Positions 53,780 through 63,041 of a stretch of DNA of 64,000 nt are shown in pieces. The position numbers and the translations under genes are program-made. Origin of the DNA: a bacterium D16-50 (lineage in GTDB: Bacteria; Bacillota; Clostridia; Lachnospirales; Lachnospiraceae). The stretch covers positions 124,001 to 188,000 of the forward strand of contig RAZA01000007.1 of NCBI GenBank assembly GCA_003612485.1, read 5' to 3'. A model generated the notes under the pieces. The model saw only the letters and a list, made by a program, of their open reading frames with translations. It was not told where the DNA came from and searched no databases. Each line of letters starts with the position of its first letter. Within the stretch, counting starts at the first letter, position 1.

Positions 53780-54479
53780 TTTTTCCTCCTTGTCCCTTTG
53801 AAAGGTATTATGTATTCTTTGTATTGTTATTGGTTAACCAGAATGCCTTTCAATGGGTGTGATTTTGTTGTGATAATGTTGAGCTGGAAATACATATTTG
53901 TTCTTGTTTATAGATAGACTTTAGCACACTTGTCTGTCTGATACAAGACAAATGTAAGGGGTGGATGTGAGGAAAAGTTTTGTGTGGGAAATGTAAGAGA
54001 AGGAATATATTGCATCGGAATATCTTATTGTTATTAATAATTTTTAGATGTGTGTTTGCAGGCAGCAGTGCGAACTGCAGGATCTTGCTTTTAGACTGCT
54101 CCAGCTCCATTCCGCTCCAAGGTTGAACTAATTGAATCATCATAGAATTCTTAAAAGTAGTCAGCAGGTATAATCTAAGTAAGTACAGAGAAAGTGGATA
54201 TAGTAAAATAGGTACAAACAAAGTAGATATAAACCAAATAGGTATAAACAAAATGGGATAGCTGGACTGCTCCAGCTCCACCTGATTGGGGAAGTACATA
54301 GCCGTAGAAACAAATATAATTGATGGACATAGTAGGTACGAACAAATGAACTGGAGGTCGATTGATAAGATTATATAAAAGGTATGGAATCTTTGACATA
54401 TTGTGTTGATGCAAGTCCAATTTCTTAATTTTTCTTTAGAATTACTGCCTAGTAAATCCGGTATTTGGAGCAAGCAAGA
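53780..54479. other. Gene-poor region with repeated motifs
   Basis: No credible gene is seen. GACTGCTCCAGCTCCA occurs twice (near 54093 and 54265), and GGTATAAAC/GGTACAAAC-like units recur around 54215-54250. A minus-strand frame of 207 codons spans this AT-rich DNA but lacks a ribosome-binding site and shows no protein-like composition. Confidence 0.5.
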
Positions 54480-54662
54480 TTAGAGCCAATTAAAAGGATT
54501 TAATAATTCAAAGAAAAAATCTCCAAATGTTTCTTTGAACGTCTCTTTTGCAAAATTTTTTCTATTTCTTTTTGTCATCAGAGTCCGAATTACTGAAATC
54601 AAAATCACTGTGGCAAAATATATCAGAAATACAAGGACGATAATTATCCATGCTTTATCCAT
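54480..54662 (-). CDS. Small single-pass membrane protein
   Basis: The 60-residue product has one transmembrane helix (residues 5-27, WIIIVLVFLIYFATVILISV) and a charged tail rich in Lys and Asn, ending in FNWL. GAGAGGA precedes the ATG at 54662. No family is recognised. The gene lies alone in a gene-poor stretch, so annotation is moderate. Confidence 0.5.
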   Translation of the reverse strand: MDKAWIIIVLVFLIYFATVILISVIRTLMTKRNRKNFAKETFKETFGDFFFELLNPFNWL

Positions 54663-54980
54663 GTGAACAATCCTCTCAAATCTGTGGTTTACTGTTCTGA
54701 TTATATCATTACCGGTTTTCTGTTGCAAGTAATGATTTATGAAAGAGATTGTCAGGTTACTGTTAAGTAAATGTTGGTGATTTTTAAGTCATTCTGCTTT
54801 TCATACAGACTGCTCCTCTCTTTACAAGAGTTTTACATACGGTCTATTTGTCCCCATAATCCCTCCCGGAAAGCAGGTTCTATTTTTTTATTTTCCGGTC
54901 AGATTATGGATTGTATTATTATTTATCTTTATCTGTTCTAAAAGGCATATCCAGTCTATCAGTTTTGCATTTTCTTGTCC

Positions 54981-56034
54981 GTTTGACAGAGATCTGTTTC
55001 TGCCATAAAAGCAAAAGGAATTTTTTTGTTATTTTAGTGAGATTGCGTAAAGCCATAGTGCTAAAAATTTATAGGAATGGTATGTTGGTAAGCTTATAAA
55101 ATGATGATACAGATTTCTCTATTAAAATAATACTCTTATCGGTTTATATTATTTTGAAATATCGTTAAAATATGTTTTTATGATTTTGTTTTACAAAATA
55201 GAAAGTTAGAAAAGTAAATCGGAAATAGGGATGGGAATAGAACTTACACATAAAACTTAAAACTTTCATATAAATAAAAGGATGTTGACGGCTAAAGGTG
55301 AAATAAGTGGTTTTGGACTTTGCGTTTTATATGAGGCAAATAATGTCGGTTTTTACGTTTGTATATAAGTTCTACAAGGTTTAGAAGGGAGTCATAAACT
55401 GAACATAAATGGTATTTATATAAGAGACCCGCGTTCAAACATGAGGGAGAATACCGATTATTGATTATAGATAATGCCTGATATAGTGCAGTGACCTTAT
55501 GGAATGGACAATAAGTTGCTCCAATCATCTGTTTGGTGTATACTTTGCTAATAGGCAGTCGAAATAAATGTATGCCGGGCACTGTTAAGCGTATTCCTCT
55601 TGTATAGTTTCCTAATTAACTTATTTAGTTTGTTAATCAGTTTTTTGACTTGGATAATCTGCTATTTCTGTTTTGACAGTTTGATGCTGTCCGCCCGCAG
55701 GCGGCATCTTGTAAGATGTGGATTTTTCCTATTCTGCTATTTGTTTTCATTCATTTTTTCTGGTATAGACGGTAATTACATGGATTGCCGTCAGTGTTAA
55801 GCTTCTCCGCAGTAAAAGCAAAAAAGAAAATAGAAATAATAAGTAGGAAGTGAAAAGTGGAATAAAAATCTTTTAATAAGTACATGGTGCAGTCAGTGAT
55901 TAAGTGACAGAAGCCGCCTCTAAGTGGCATCACTGTTTAACGCTTTCTTATTAGCGGGCAACGGCTGGCAGTGGGCTCTTGTATTTATGAAGGTTCCTTT
56001 TGCTTTTCGTGGCAGGAACAAATCTCTATCAAAC
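54981..56034. repeat. Pair of inverted dispersed 40-base repeats
   Basis: The reverse complement of 54981-55020 and the sequence 55994-56034 both read TTCCTTTTGCTTTT followed by TGGCAG and ATCTCT-x-TCAAAC, agreeing at about 36 of 41 positions. They are about 1 kb apart in opposite orientation. The span may be the remnant of a mobile element. Confidence 0.6.
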
Positions 56035-56589
56035 AGACTGGGTACAATAGAGAAGCCTAAAGAGTGAGCAGATTGTCGAGGCAGTCTGGAGGGTGGTCTG
56101 GGTATAATTTGATGAAGAGCGGTATTTTTTATCAGCTCTTTTCAGGTTCTTTTGCATTTCTGCTTATGGGATATATTAGCAATATAATTTCTTTTGTCAG
56201 CTCTTTAATTGTATAATATTATTTATTTGTTTGTTTTTTGCAGTAGAAATTCATTTTATTATAAGGCTTTGATTGTCTTTTTGCTTGTTTCGCCTAAACA
56301 TAGGTGCGTAGCTTTTAGACTGCTTTATTATATTTATTAATGGTCAAAAGTTTTGGAACTAAAGTATATATTATATATATTATATAATTACCTGAGGGCA
56401 ATTAATTGTGTAATTTTTTGGCCATAAAAAATTGGGTTAGTAGGGAAGATTACGTAAAGGCAAATCAAATTGCATCTTACTCTATTGTAGTTACTGAGGC
56501 ATTTTTTGCCTGGTATGATAATTGCTTTATATGCAAGTTTGCTCATTGGATTTACTATTGTGTGGTATCAGTACTTTTGAAAAATCAAT

Positions 56590-56722
56590 GTTTCACGTGA
56601 AACATTGTTACTCGACAAAAGCAGGACACAAGATAATGTTTCACGTGAAACATTTTGCTACAATATATTGAAAAAGAATGCGTGAAACATCCTTGTTCAG
56701 ATTCCTATATACCGTGAAACAT
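56590..56722. promoter_or_regulatory. parS sites upstream of parA
   Basis: TGTTTCACGTGAAACA at 56590-56605 is the consensus parS palindrome bound by ParB. A second copy at 56638-56652 lacks one T, and half-sites CGTGAAACAT lie at 56681-56690 and 56713-56722. The cluster is 340-470 bases upstream of parA. Confidence 0.9.
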
Positions 56723-57061
56723 TAATTTTGACACAAAACATGCTAAAAATTAGCATATCCGATGTTAAACATGTGGCAAAAGCAAGAGATAATTTATATA
56801 AAGCAAGGAAAAGAAGCTGAAGGAACATAGTAACAGCATAAGTAATAAATCAAATCAATATGCAAAAATGGTTTATAAATATAGAAGTAATAACGGCAAA
56901 AAAACAAATGTATATCTTTGCTTTACCTATTTCTATAGAGGGTGAGGAAAAGAGAGCTAACAAAAGCAGAGATAGATCCACAAAAATTAATCACATTTTT
57001 ATAGATATTCCAAAGAATAAGTGCTATAATGAAAAGGCTAAATAATAGAAAGGTGGCCAAT

Positions 57062-57823
57062 ATGGGAAAAATCATTGCAATTGCAAATCAAAAGGGCGGC
57101 GTGGGAAAAACCACCACATCCATAAATCTCTCGGCATGCTTTGCTGAAAAAGGGAAAAAGGTCTTGGTGATCGACACGGATCCTCAGGGAAATACTACCA
57201 GTGGCTTTGGCATCGATAAAAACAATTTGGAAGATACGATTTATGAGCTGATATTGGGTGAATGTTCCATTGGCGACTGTATCATAAAGAATGTGGTTGA
57301 AAATGTCTCTGTGTTGCCTGCTAATGTAAATTTGGCCGCAGCCGAGATTGAACTGATCGGTATAGACAAGAAAGAATACATATTGAAAAAAGAAGTGGAT
57401 TATGTGAAAGAGGAGTATGATTTTATTATCATAGATTGCCCTCCTTCTCTGAATATGCTGACAATAAATGCCATGACCACTGCGGACAGCGTATTGGTTC
57501 CCATACAGTGCGAATATTATGCTCTGGAAGGATTGAGCCAGCTGATACACACCATCAATCTTGTGAAGGAGAGGCTGAATCCGGATTTGGATATGGAAGG
57601 GGTTGTCTTTACCATGTATGACTCAAGAACAAACCTTTCCATGCAGGTGGTGGAGAACGTAAAGAGCAACCTGAACCAGAGGATATATGGAACATTGATC
57701 CCTCGAAATATTCGGCTTGCAGAGGCACCCAGCCATGGAATGCCGATCAATTTATATGATGCAAAATCGGCAGGGGCTGAAGCATATATGAGGCTGGCAG
57801 AAGAAGTGATAGAGAATGCATGA
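57062..57823 (+). CDS. parA: Chromosome partitioning ATPase ParA/Soj
   Basis: The 253-residue deviant Walker ATPase starts MGKIIAIANQKGGVGKTTTS and has IIDCPPSLNMLTINAM as Walker B and AEAPSHGMPI near the end. It works with ParB and parS in origin segregation and DnaA control. AAAGGTGG precedes the ATG at 57062; an upstream in-frame ATG at 57029 is less likely. parB follows by 43 bases. Confidence 0.96.
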   Translation: MGKIIAIANQKGGVGKTTTSINLSACFAEKGKKVLVIDTDPQGNTTSGFGIDKNNLEDTIYELILGECSIGDCIIKNVVENVSVLPANVNLAAAEIELIGIDKKEYILKKEVDYVKEEYDFIIIDCPPSLNMLTINAMTTADSVLVPIQCEYYALEGLSQLIHTINLVKERLNPDLDMEGVVFTMYDSRTNLSMQVVENVKSNLNQRIYGTLIPRNIRLAEAPSHGMPINLYDAKSAGAEAYMRLAEEVIENA

Positions 57824-57866
57824 GTGATCCGAACATAGATTATACTATATGAAATGGAGGGAAGGA

Positions 57867-58772
57867 ATGGCGTCTAAATCATCAAAAGGATTGGGCAAAG
57901 GACTGGATTCATTAATACCGCGAAATACGGAAGCTGAGGCCAGCGCCAAGAATGGAACCGAAGAAAAAGACGGTCCCAATGGCGGGGAAAAGGAAACGAG
58001 TGTCAGGATCACTATGGTGGAACCCAATAGGAAGCAGCCCCGTAAGAGCTTTGACGAAGATTCCCTGCAGGAGCTATCAGATTCCATCAAGCAAGTAGGA
58101 CTTATTCAGCCCATACTGGTGCAGGACAGAAAAGACCATTACGAGATCATTGCGGGAGAACGCAGATGGCGTGCTGCAAAGATGGCAGGCTTGAAGGAGA
58201 TTCCGGTCATCATACGTGATTATAGCGAGCAGGAAATAATGGAAATCTCCCTGATCGAGAATATTCAGCGGGAAGATCTGAATCCTATTGAAGAGGCGTT
58301 GGCATATAAACGTCTATTGGAAGAATTCAATCTGAAGCAGGATGAGGTGGCGGAGAGAGTTTCCAAAAGCCGTACCGCAGTCACCAATTCCATTCGTCTC
58401 TTGAAGCTTGGAGAAAAGGTACAGCAGATGGTTATCGACGATATGATCAGTACCGGACATGCCAGAGCGCTTCTTGCAGTGGAAAATCCTGAGGAACAAT
58501 ATATTCTGGCTCAGAAAATCTTTGATGAGAAACTGAGCGTTCGGGATGTAGAAAAACTGGTCAAGAATCTCCACAAGCCTGAAAAATCTAAAAAGGATGG
58601 GAAGGACAAGACTCTGCAAGCTATTTATCAGGATATTGAGGACAAGCTGAAGCAGAGATTGAGTACAAAGGTCACTGTCACGTCCAAGGGAGAAGGTTCA
58701 GGTCGGATAGAGATCGAATTCTATAATCATGAGGATCTTGACAGGTTACTGGAAATCATGGGGAGTTTTTGA
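57867..58772 (+). CDS. parB: Chromosome partitioning protein ParB/Spo0J
   Basis: The 301-residue CTPase clamp has KGLGKGLDSLIPRN at the start (ParA-interacting), the CTP-binding GERRWRAAKMAG near 95-105, ENIQREDLNPIEEA, and an HTH with DEVAERVSKSRTAVTNSI. The C-terminal dimer domain ends RIEIEFYNHEDLDRLLEIM. GGAGGGAAGG precedes the ATG at 57867. parS lies about 1.2 kb upstream. Confidence 0.96.
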   Translation: MASKSSKGLGKGLDSLIPRNTEAEASAKNGTEEKDGPNGGEKETSVRITMVEPNRKQPRKSFDEDSLQELSDSIKQVGLIQPILVQDRKDHYEIIAGERRWRAAKMAGLKEIPVIIRDYSEQEIMEISLIENIQREDLNPIEEALAYKRLLEEFNLKQDEVAERVSKSRTAVTNSIRLLKLGEKVQQMVIDDMISTGHARALLAVENPEEQYILAQKIFDEKLSVRDVEKLVKNLHKPEKSKKDGKDKTLQAIYQDIEDKLKQRLSTKVTVTSKGEGSGRIEIEFYNHEDLDRLLEIMGSF

Positions 58773-58846
58773 CATGATGTAACTGGAGATGGCAATTGAA
58801 TATACACAGAACGGCATTTGTGGATGCTTGTTCATAAAGGAGAAAG

Positions 58847-59398
58847 ATGAAAGTGCGGGGATACGATACTTTGGCAGGAAGCTTTCTGGGACTCGAATCG
58901 CTGGACATGGACTATATTTTCATCGGTGCGATTGCATTGGCGGTTTTGGTACTGATATTGATTGTGCTGCTGATCGTGCAGTCCGTCAAGATGGGCAGGC
59001 TGAAGAAGCGGCTGGACAAGTTCCTCTTGGGAAGAGAAGGGACAAGTCTGGAACAGGATATCATCGGAATTGTTGAGGACAATAAATTTTTGAAAAAAAT
59101 GGCTGAAAACAACAAGAAGGATATTCGCAATCTTTATAAGCGTCTGGAGTCCACATACCAGAAGATGGGATTGGTAAGGTATGACGCTTTCAGCCAGATG
59201 GGGGGACAGCTTAGTTTCTGTCTGGCATTGCTGGATGAAAATGATAATGGATTTATTCTCAATTCCGTCCACAGTACGGAAGGATGCTACTCTTACACAA
59301 AAGAGATTAAGGGCGGCGAGTACAATAATCCTAATGTCACATTGAGCGAAGAGGAGATGGAGGCATTGGGGATAGCCAAGAATAATGTTAGGCAATGA
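58847..59398 (+). CDS. DUF4446-family membrane protein
   Basis: The 183-residue product has one transmembrane helix at about 24-47, a helical linker, and the family end domain: LVRYDAFSQMGGQLSFCLAL, then GFILNSVHSTEGCYSYTKEI. Function is unknown, but it regularly lies between parB and serS in this bacterial family. AAAGGAG precedes the ATG. It follows parB by 74 bases. Confidence 0.9.
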   Translation: MKVRGYDTLAGSFLGLESLDMDYIFIGAIALAVLVLILIVLLIVQSVKMGRLKKRLDKFLLGREGTSLEQDIIGIVEDNKFLKKMAENNKKDIRNLYKRLESTYQKMGLVRYDAFSQMGGQLSFCLALLDENDNGFILNSVHSTEGCYSYTKEIKGGEYNNPNVTLSEEEMEALGIAKNNVRQ

Positions 59399-59489
59399 TT
59401 AGGAGCCAACGCAAAACGGGACACAGACCCAAGTGATGGCGGCAGATAGTATGTGATTAGAAAAAATAAAATTGGGCGAGGTAGATAAT

Positions 59490-60776
59490 ATGATAGACAT
59501 TAAGTTTCTTAGGGAGAATCCCGATATCGTAAAGGATAACATCAGGAAAAAGTTTCAGGAAGAAAAGCTTGCTCTAGTGGATGAAGTGATTGCTCTGGAC
59601 GCTGAGAATAGGAGAGCGAAGCAGGAGGGGGATGATCTTCGGGCTTCCAGAAACAAGATCTCCAAGGAGATCGGCAAATTGATGGGACAAGGCAAAAAGG
59701 AAGAGGCGGAGGCCATGAAGGCTGAGGTAGCCGCCGGTGCAAAGAGGCTGGCCGAGCTAGAGGGTCAAGAGGCCCAGCTGCAGGAGAAGATTACAGGAAT
59801 CATGATGAAGATTCCCAATATCATAGACCCTTCTGTTCCCATTGGCAGAGACGACAGTGAGAATGTGGAGATCCAGAAGTATGGTGAACCGACAGTGCCG
59901 GAATTTGAGGTTCCATACCATGCGGACATATTGGACAGCATCAGCGGTCTGGACAAGGAAGCAGCTGGACGGGTGGGAGGAAACGGATTTTATTATTTGA
60001 TGGGAGACGCGGCAAGAATTCATTCCTCCATGCTGAGCTATGCCAGAGATTTCATGATCGACAAGGGATTCACCTATTGCATTCCGCCGTTTATGATTCG
60101 TGGGAACGTGGTGGACGGAGTCATGAGTTTCACGGAGAGAGAGGCCATGATGTATAAGATCGAGGGAGAGGATCTCTATCTGATCGGAACTTCGGAGCAT
60201 TCTATGATCGGAAGGTTCAAAGGCCAGATTGTAAATGAAGCAAGCCTCCCCATTACCATGACCTCCTATTCTCCCTGCTTTCGGAAAGAGGTAGGTTCCC
60301 ATGGGATCGAGGAGAGAGGAGTGTACCGGGTACATCAGTTTGAAAAGCAGGAGATGATCGTGCTCTGCAAGCCTGAGGATTCCATGGACTGGTATAATAA
60401 AATGTGGTCTTATACGGTGGAATTTTTCCGCAGTCTTGACATTCCGGTTCGGACATTGGAATGCTGCAGTGGAGATCTGGCAGATTTGAAGGTAAAATCC
60501 TGCGATGTGGAGGCCTGGAGTCCCAGACAGCAGAAGTACTTTGAGGTCGGTTCTTGCTCTACGTTGAGCGACGCTCAGGCCAGAAGACTTGGCATTCGCA
60601 CCAAAGGGGAAAATGGTACTTACTATGTGCATACCTTAAATAATACAGTGCTGGCATCTCCCAGAGGGCTTATCGCTTTTCTTGAGAACAATGTGAATGA
60701 AGACGGAAGTATCAATATTCCGGAGGCGCTGCAGCCTTATATGGGCGGAAAGAAAAAAATCCTGCCCAACAAATGA
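59490..60776 (+). CDS. serS: Seryl-tRNA synthetase
   Basis: The 428-residue class II synthetase has the N-terminal coiled coil (residues 25-110), motif 2 FRKEVGSHGIEERGVYRVHQ and motif 3 NTVLASPRGLIAFLEN. The ATG at 59490 gives MIDIKFLRENPDIVK, the usual start, and GGGCGAGG lies upstream. The leader of about 90 bases is too short for a T-box. A 76-residue longer form is not supported. Confidence 0.97.
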   Translation: MIDIKFLRENPDIVKDNIRKKFQEEKLALVDEVIALDAENRRAKQEGDDLRASRNKISKEIGKLMGQGKKEEAEAMKAEVAAGAKRLAELEGQEAQLQEKITGIMMKIPNIIDPSVPIGRDDSENVEIQKYGEPTVPEFEVPYHADILDSISGLDKEAAGRVGGNGFYYLMGDAARIHSSMLSYARDFMIDKGFTYCIPPFMIRGNVVDGVMSFTEREAMMYKIEGEDLYLIGTSEHSMIGRFKGQIVNEASLPITMTSYSPCFRKEVGSHGIEERGVYRVHQFEKQEMIVLCKPEDSMDWYNKMWSYTVEFFRSLDIPVRTLECCSGDLADLKVKSCDVEAWSPRQQKYFEVGSCSTLSDAQARRLGIRTKGENGTYYVHTLNNTVLASPRGLIAFLENNVNEDGSINIPEALQPYMGGKKKILPNK

Positions 60777-60825
60777 TGAGCGGAAGAAAAAGGTATTCTG
60801 AAATGGTTTTTGACAGGTGGCTTGC

Positions 60826-61542
60826 ATGAAAAAAGAAAATTTGTTAACAGTGATTTTTTCGGCAGTGTTCGCAACAGTAGGTCTGGTCTTTTTAATAGCG
60901 GGAATTATCACTGTGCAGAGTGGCCGCCGCTTTCAGGAGATGGGCGAGGAGATTCAGGCTGAGATTACGGATATTCTGAAGTATAGGGACTCACGGGGCA
61001 AAAATAGGTATGAAGTTTATGTAGATTATATCTATGACGGCAAAAGCTATAGGAACATAAGGCTGAATTCCTATAGCGGGGGCATGTATGAGGGGAAGGA
61101 GATTACGATTCTCTGCGATCCTGAAAATCCGGAGCATATAGAGATCTTGGATGGAAAGATGGTTTTCAGAATAGTGGTTGGGATCATGGGAGGAGCTCTT
61201 CTGGTGGGAGCAGCAATTCCCGTTATCGTAACCGGAAGAAGGACAGCCCGAAAAAAGAAGGTCATGTCCGACGGTAAGATGCTGTATGCCGTGATAGAGA
61301 AGATTGACCTTAACACCGGTTTTACGATCAACGGAAAAAATCCATATGTGATCTACTGTACCTTCAAGGATGATTTCAAGGATGTGATTTATCGATTTAA
61401 AAGTGATAATATATGGACGAACCCTAATCTGGTGTTGAAGGAGGGGGACACAATTCCGGTGTATGTGGATGAAAACGATTTCAGCTGCTACTGTGTGGAT
61501 ACAGAAAAAGTACTGAAGGGAAGAGTCATAGATTACACATAA
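60826..61542 (+). CDS. DUF3592-family membrane protein
   Basis: The 238-residue protein has a transmembrane helix at about 8-30 and another near 109-131, separated by a beta-rich domain of DUF3592 type (YVDYIYDGKSYRN, then GKEITILCDPENPEHI). A second similar domain follows the second helix. Function unknown. AGGTGG precedes the ATG at 60826. Confidence 0.82.
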   Translation: MKKENLLTVIFSAVFATVGLVFLIAGIITVQSGRRFQEMGEEIQAEITDILKYRDSRGKNRYEVYVDYIYDGKSYRNIRLNSYSGGMYEGKEITILCDPENPEHIEILDGKMVFRIVVGIMGGALLVGAAIPVIVTGRRTARKKKVMSDGKMLYAVIEKIDLNTGFTINGKNPYVIYCTFKDDFKDVIYRFKSDNIWTNPNLVLKEGDTIPVYVDENDFSCYCVDTEKVLKGRVIDYT

Positions 61543-61694
61543 ATAGGTGGCTGCTTTGGAGCAGGCATTGCGGCAAGAAGCTGCAAGTATTACACATAGC
61601 TATCGCCTTTGGGAGGGAATTGGCTGTTCGTATTTTTGCTGAATGACGGATGGAGGAGAAACATAGACAATCATGAAGAAAGAAGGTGAAATTT

Positions 61695-62597
61695 TTGCAT
61701 AAGTTTATGCGTTCCATTGGCTTTAGTAGTTTTGAAAGCCGGAAAAAGCTGCAGGAGCTATTGGCGGATGTGGTCATGAATTCAGACAGACGAAGCATTG
61801 CCATGAATCAAGAAAATGTATTACTGGGCGAATTTAGCAAGGATTTCGCTGAGGGATTGGGTATTGCGGTCTGCGGAGAGTTCGATGATGTGGATAAATT
61901 TACGTATGAGTATTACTATCCATACTTACAGGGGAGCGGAATAACCTCAAAAGAAGATATAACTGTAGAAAGACATGCGGATAAGGAGTCTTATGCAGGG
62001 GTATGCGATGATATGAAGGTAGGAATATCTTTGATTTTTTACCTGAAAAATAAGCTGCCCTATGTGAAGGCACAAACGATGAACAAATTGCCCATTCAGG
62101 GAACCACTCTCACCCTTTCAGCCTTGTCTGCAGGCGGAATGGTGATGCTGCCCATTCAGAAGGACAAAGAGCAGATGGAAAGGGTCAAGCAGGCCTCTGC
62201 CACTCGGAATTCCCTTATGGCAGCGGCGAGAAAGGGAGACGAGGATGCCATCGAGACTTTGACACTGGAAGATATGGACATGTATACGACAATATCGAAG
62301 CGGATCCAAAAGGAAGATGTCTTCAGTCTGGTGGATACTTATTTCATGCCATACGGCGTGGAGTGCGACCAATATTCCGTGCTTGGAGAGATTACCGGAA
62401 TGCGCGCGGCGGCGAACCGTATGACAGGAGAGCAGATTTATGTTCTGACGCTATACTGTAATGAATTAATATTTGACGTCTGCATCAACCAAAGGGATCT
62501 ATATGGGGAACCCCAAGTAGGCAGGCGCTTCAAGGGGATCATATGGCTGCAGGGACAGATCAATTTTCCGACTTTTCTGTCTGCTGAGCTTACCTGA
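61695..62597 (+). CDS. DUF3881-family protein
   Basis: The product is about 300 residues, starting with a TTG at 61695 that gives (M)HKFMRSIGFSSFESRKKLQE, the form typical of the family. A GTG three codons earlier is also open, but the AGAAGG site fits the TTG better. Mainly soluble, with a conserved VGISLIFYLKNKLPYV and QINFPTFLSAE near the end. Function unknown; the family is confined to Clostridia. Confidence 0.8.
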   Translation: MHKFMRSIGFSSFESRKKLQELLADVVMNSDRRSIAMNQENVLLGEFSKDFAEGLGIAVCGEFDDVDKFTYEYYYPYLQGSGITSKEDITVERHADKESYAGVCDDMKVGISLIFYLKNKLPYVKAQTMNKLPIQGTTLTLSALSAGGMVMLPIQKDKEQMERVKQASATRNSLMAAARKGDEDAIETLTLEDMDMYTTISKRIQKEDVFSLVDTYFMPYGVECDQYSVLGEITGMRAAANRMTGEQIYVLTLYCNELIFDVCINQRDLYGEPQVGRRFKGIIWLQGQINFPTFLSAELT

Positions 62598-62854
62598 GCG
62601 GGCATTGACTAACCCAACGTGAAACTGATTGCGGAATTATGCTCTCGCCATAATTCTGCAATTAGTTTGTAAGTATTCTGGTAATTTATTGAATTCTAGG
62701 AATTATGTAATTTCTGAAAATTTAGGGTTGAAAAAAAGGAGAAGATGGCTTATAATAACAAAGTACTTAACTTGGCAGTTTATAACGAATTAGCAATATA
62801 AAGCCAATCATTTTATAGCTGAATGACTTGCTTATTAGCAAGTTTTTCATATAA

Positions 62855-62928
<74 letters not shown>

Positions 62929-62932
62929 CTGG

Positions 62933-62987
62933 AAAGCATTGAAACCAAAGGATTTCATCCTTAGATTATACAATGCTTTTCTTTTTT
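62933..62987 (+). terminator. Terminator after tRNA-Arg
   Basis: AAAGCATTG (62933-62941) pairs with CAATGCTTT (62971-62979), followed by a T-rich tract. It may also end purF from the other side. Confidence 0.75.
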
Positions 62988-63041
62988 ATTTCAAGAGAAA
63001 ACCTGAAATCAGAGGACTCTTTTTTGCATAGTTGTTATCAT

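Larger units (their letters stand above)
54663..57061. other. 2.4-kb AT-rich region without credible genes, upstream of parA
   Basis: Frames here are short and lack ribosome-binding sites. The region holds a pair of inverted 40-base repeats (54981-55020 and 55994-56034), repeated ACTGTTAAGCG-like motifs near 55585 and 55935, and the parS cluster. Segment 56035-56110 is less AT-rich than its surroundings and could be an RNA, but nothing specific is recognised. Confidence 0.5.

Noticed and set aside
53850..54473. 207-codon open frame on the minus strand
   Set aside because: AT-rich noncoding DNA with repeated motifs, no ribosome-binding site and no protein-like features.
56035..56110. Possible structured RNA (SRP, 6S or tmRNA)
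   Set aside because: None of the conserved cores of these RNAs could be found; only base composition stands out.
56406..56600. 64-codon plus-strand frame next to parS
   Set aside because: No ribosome-binding site, AT-rich, and it overlaps the parS palindrome.
59399..59489. T-box leader for serS
   Set aside because: The leader is about 90 bases and lacks the T-box consensus and terminator pair.
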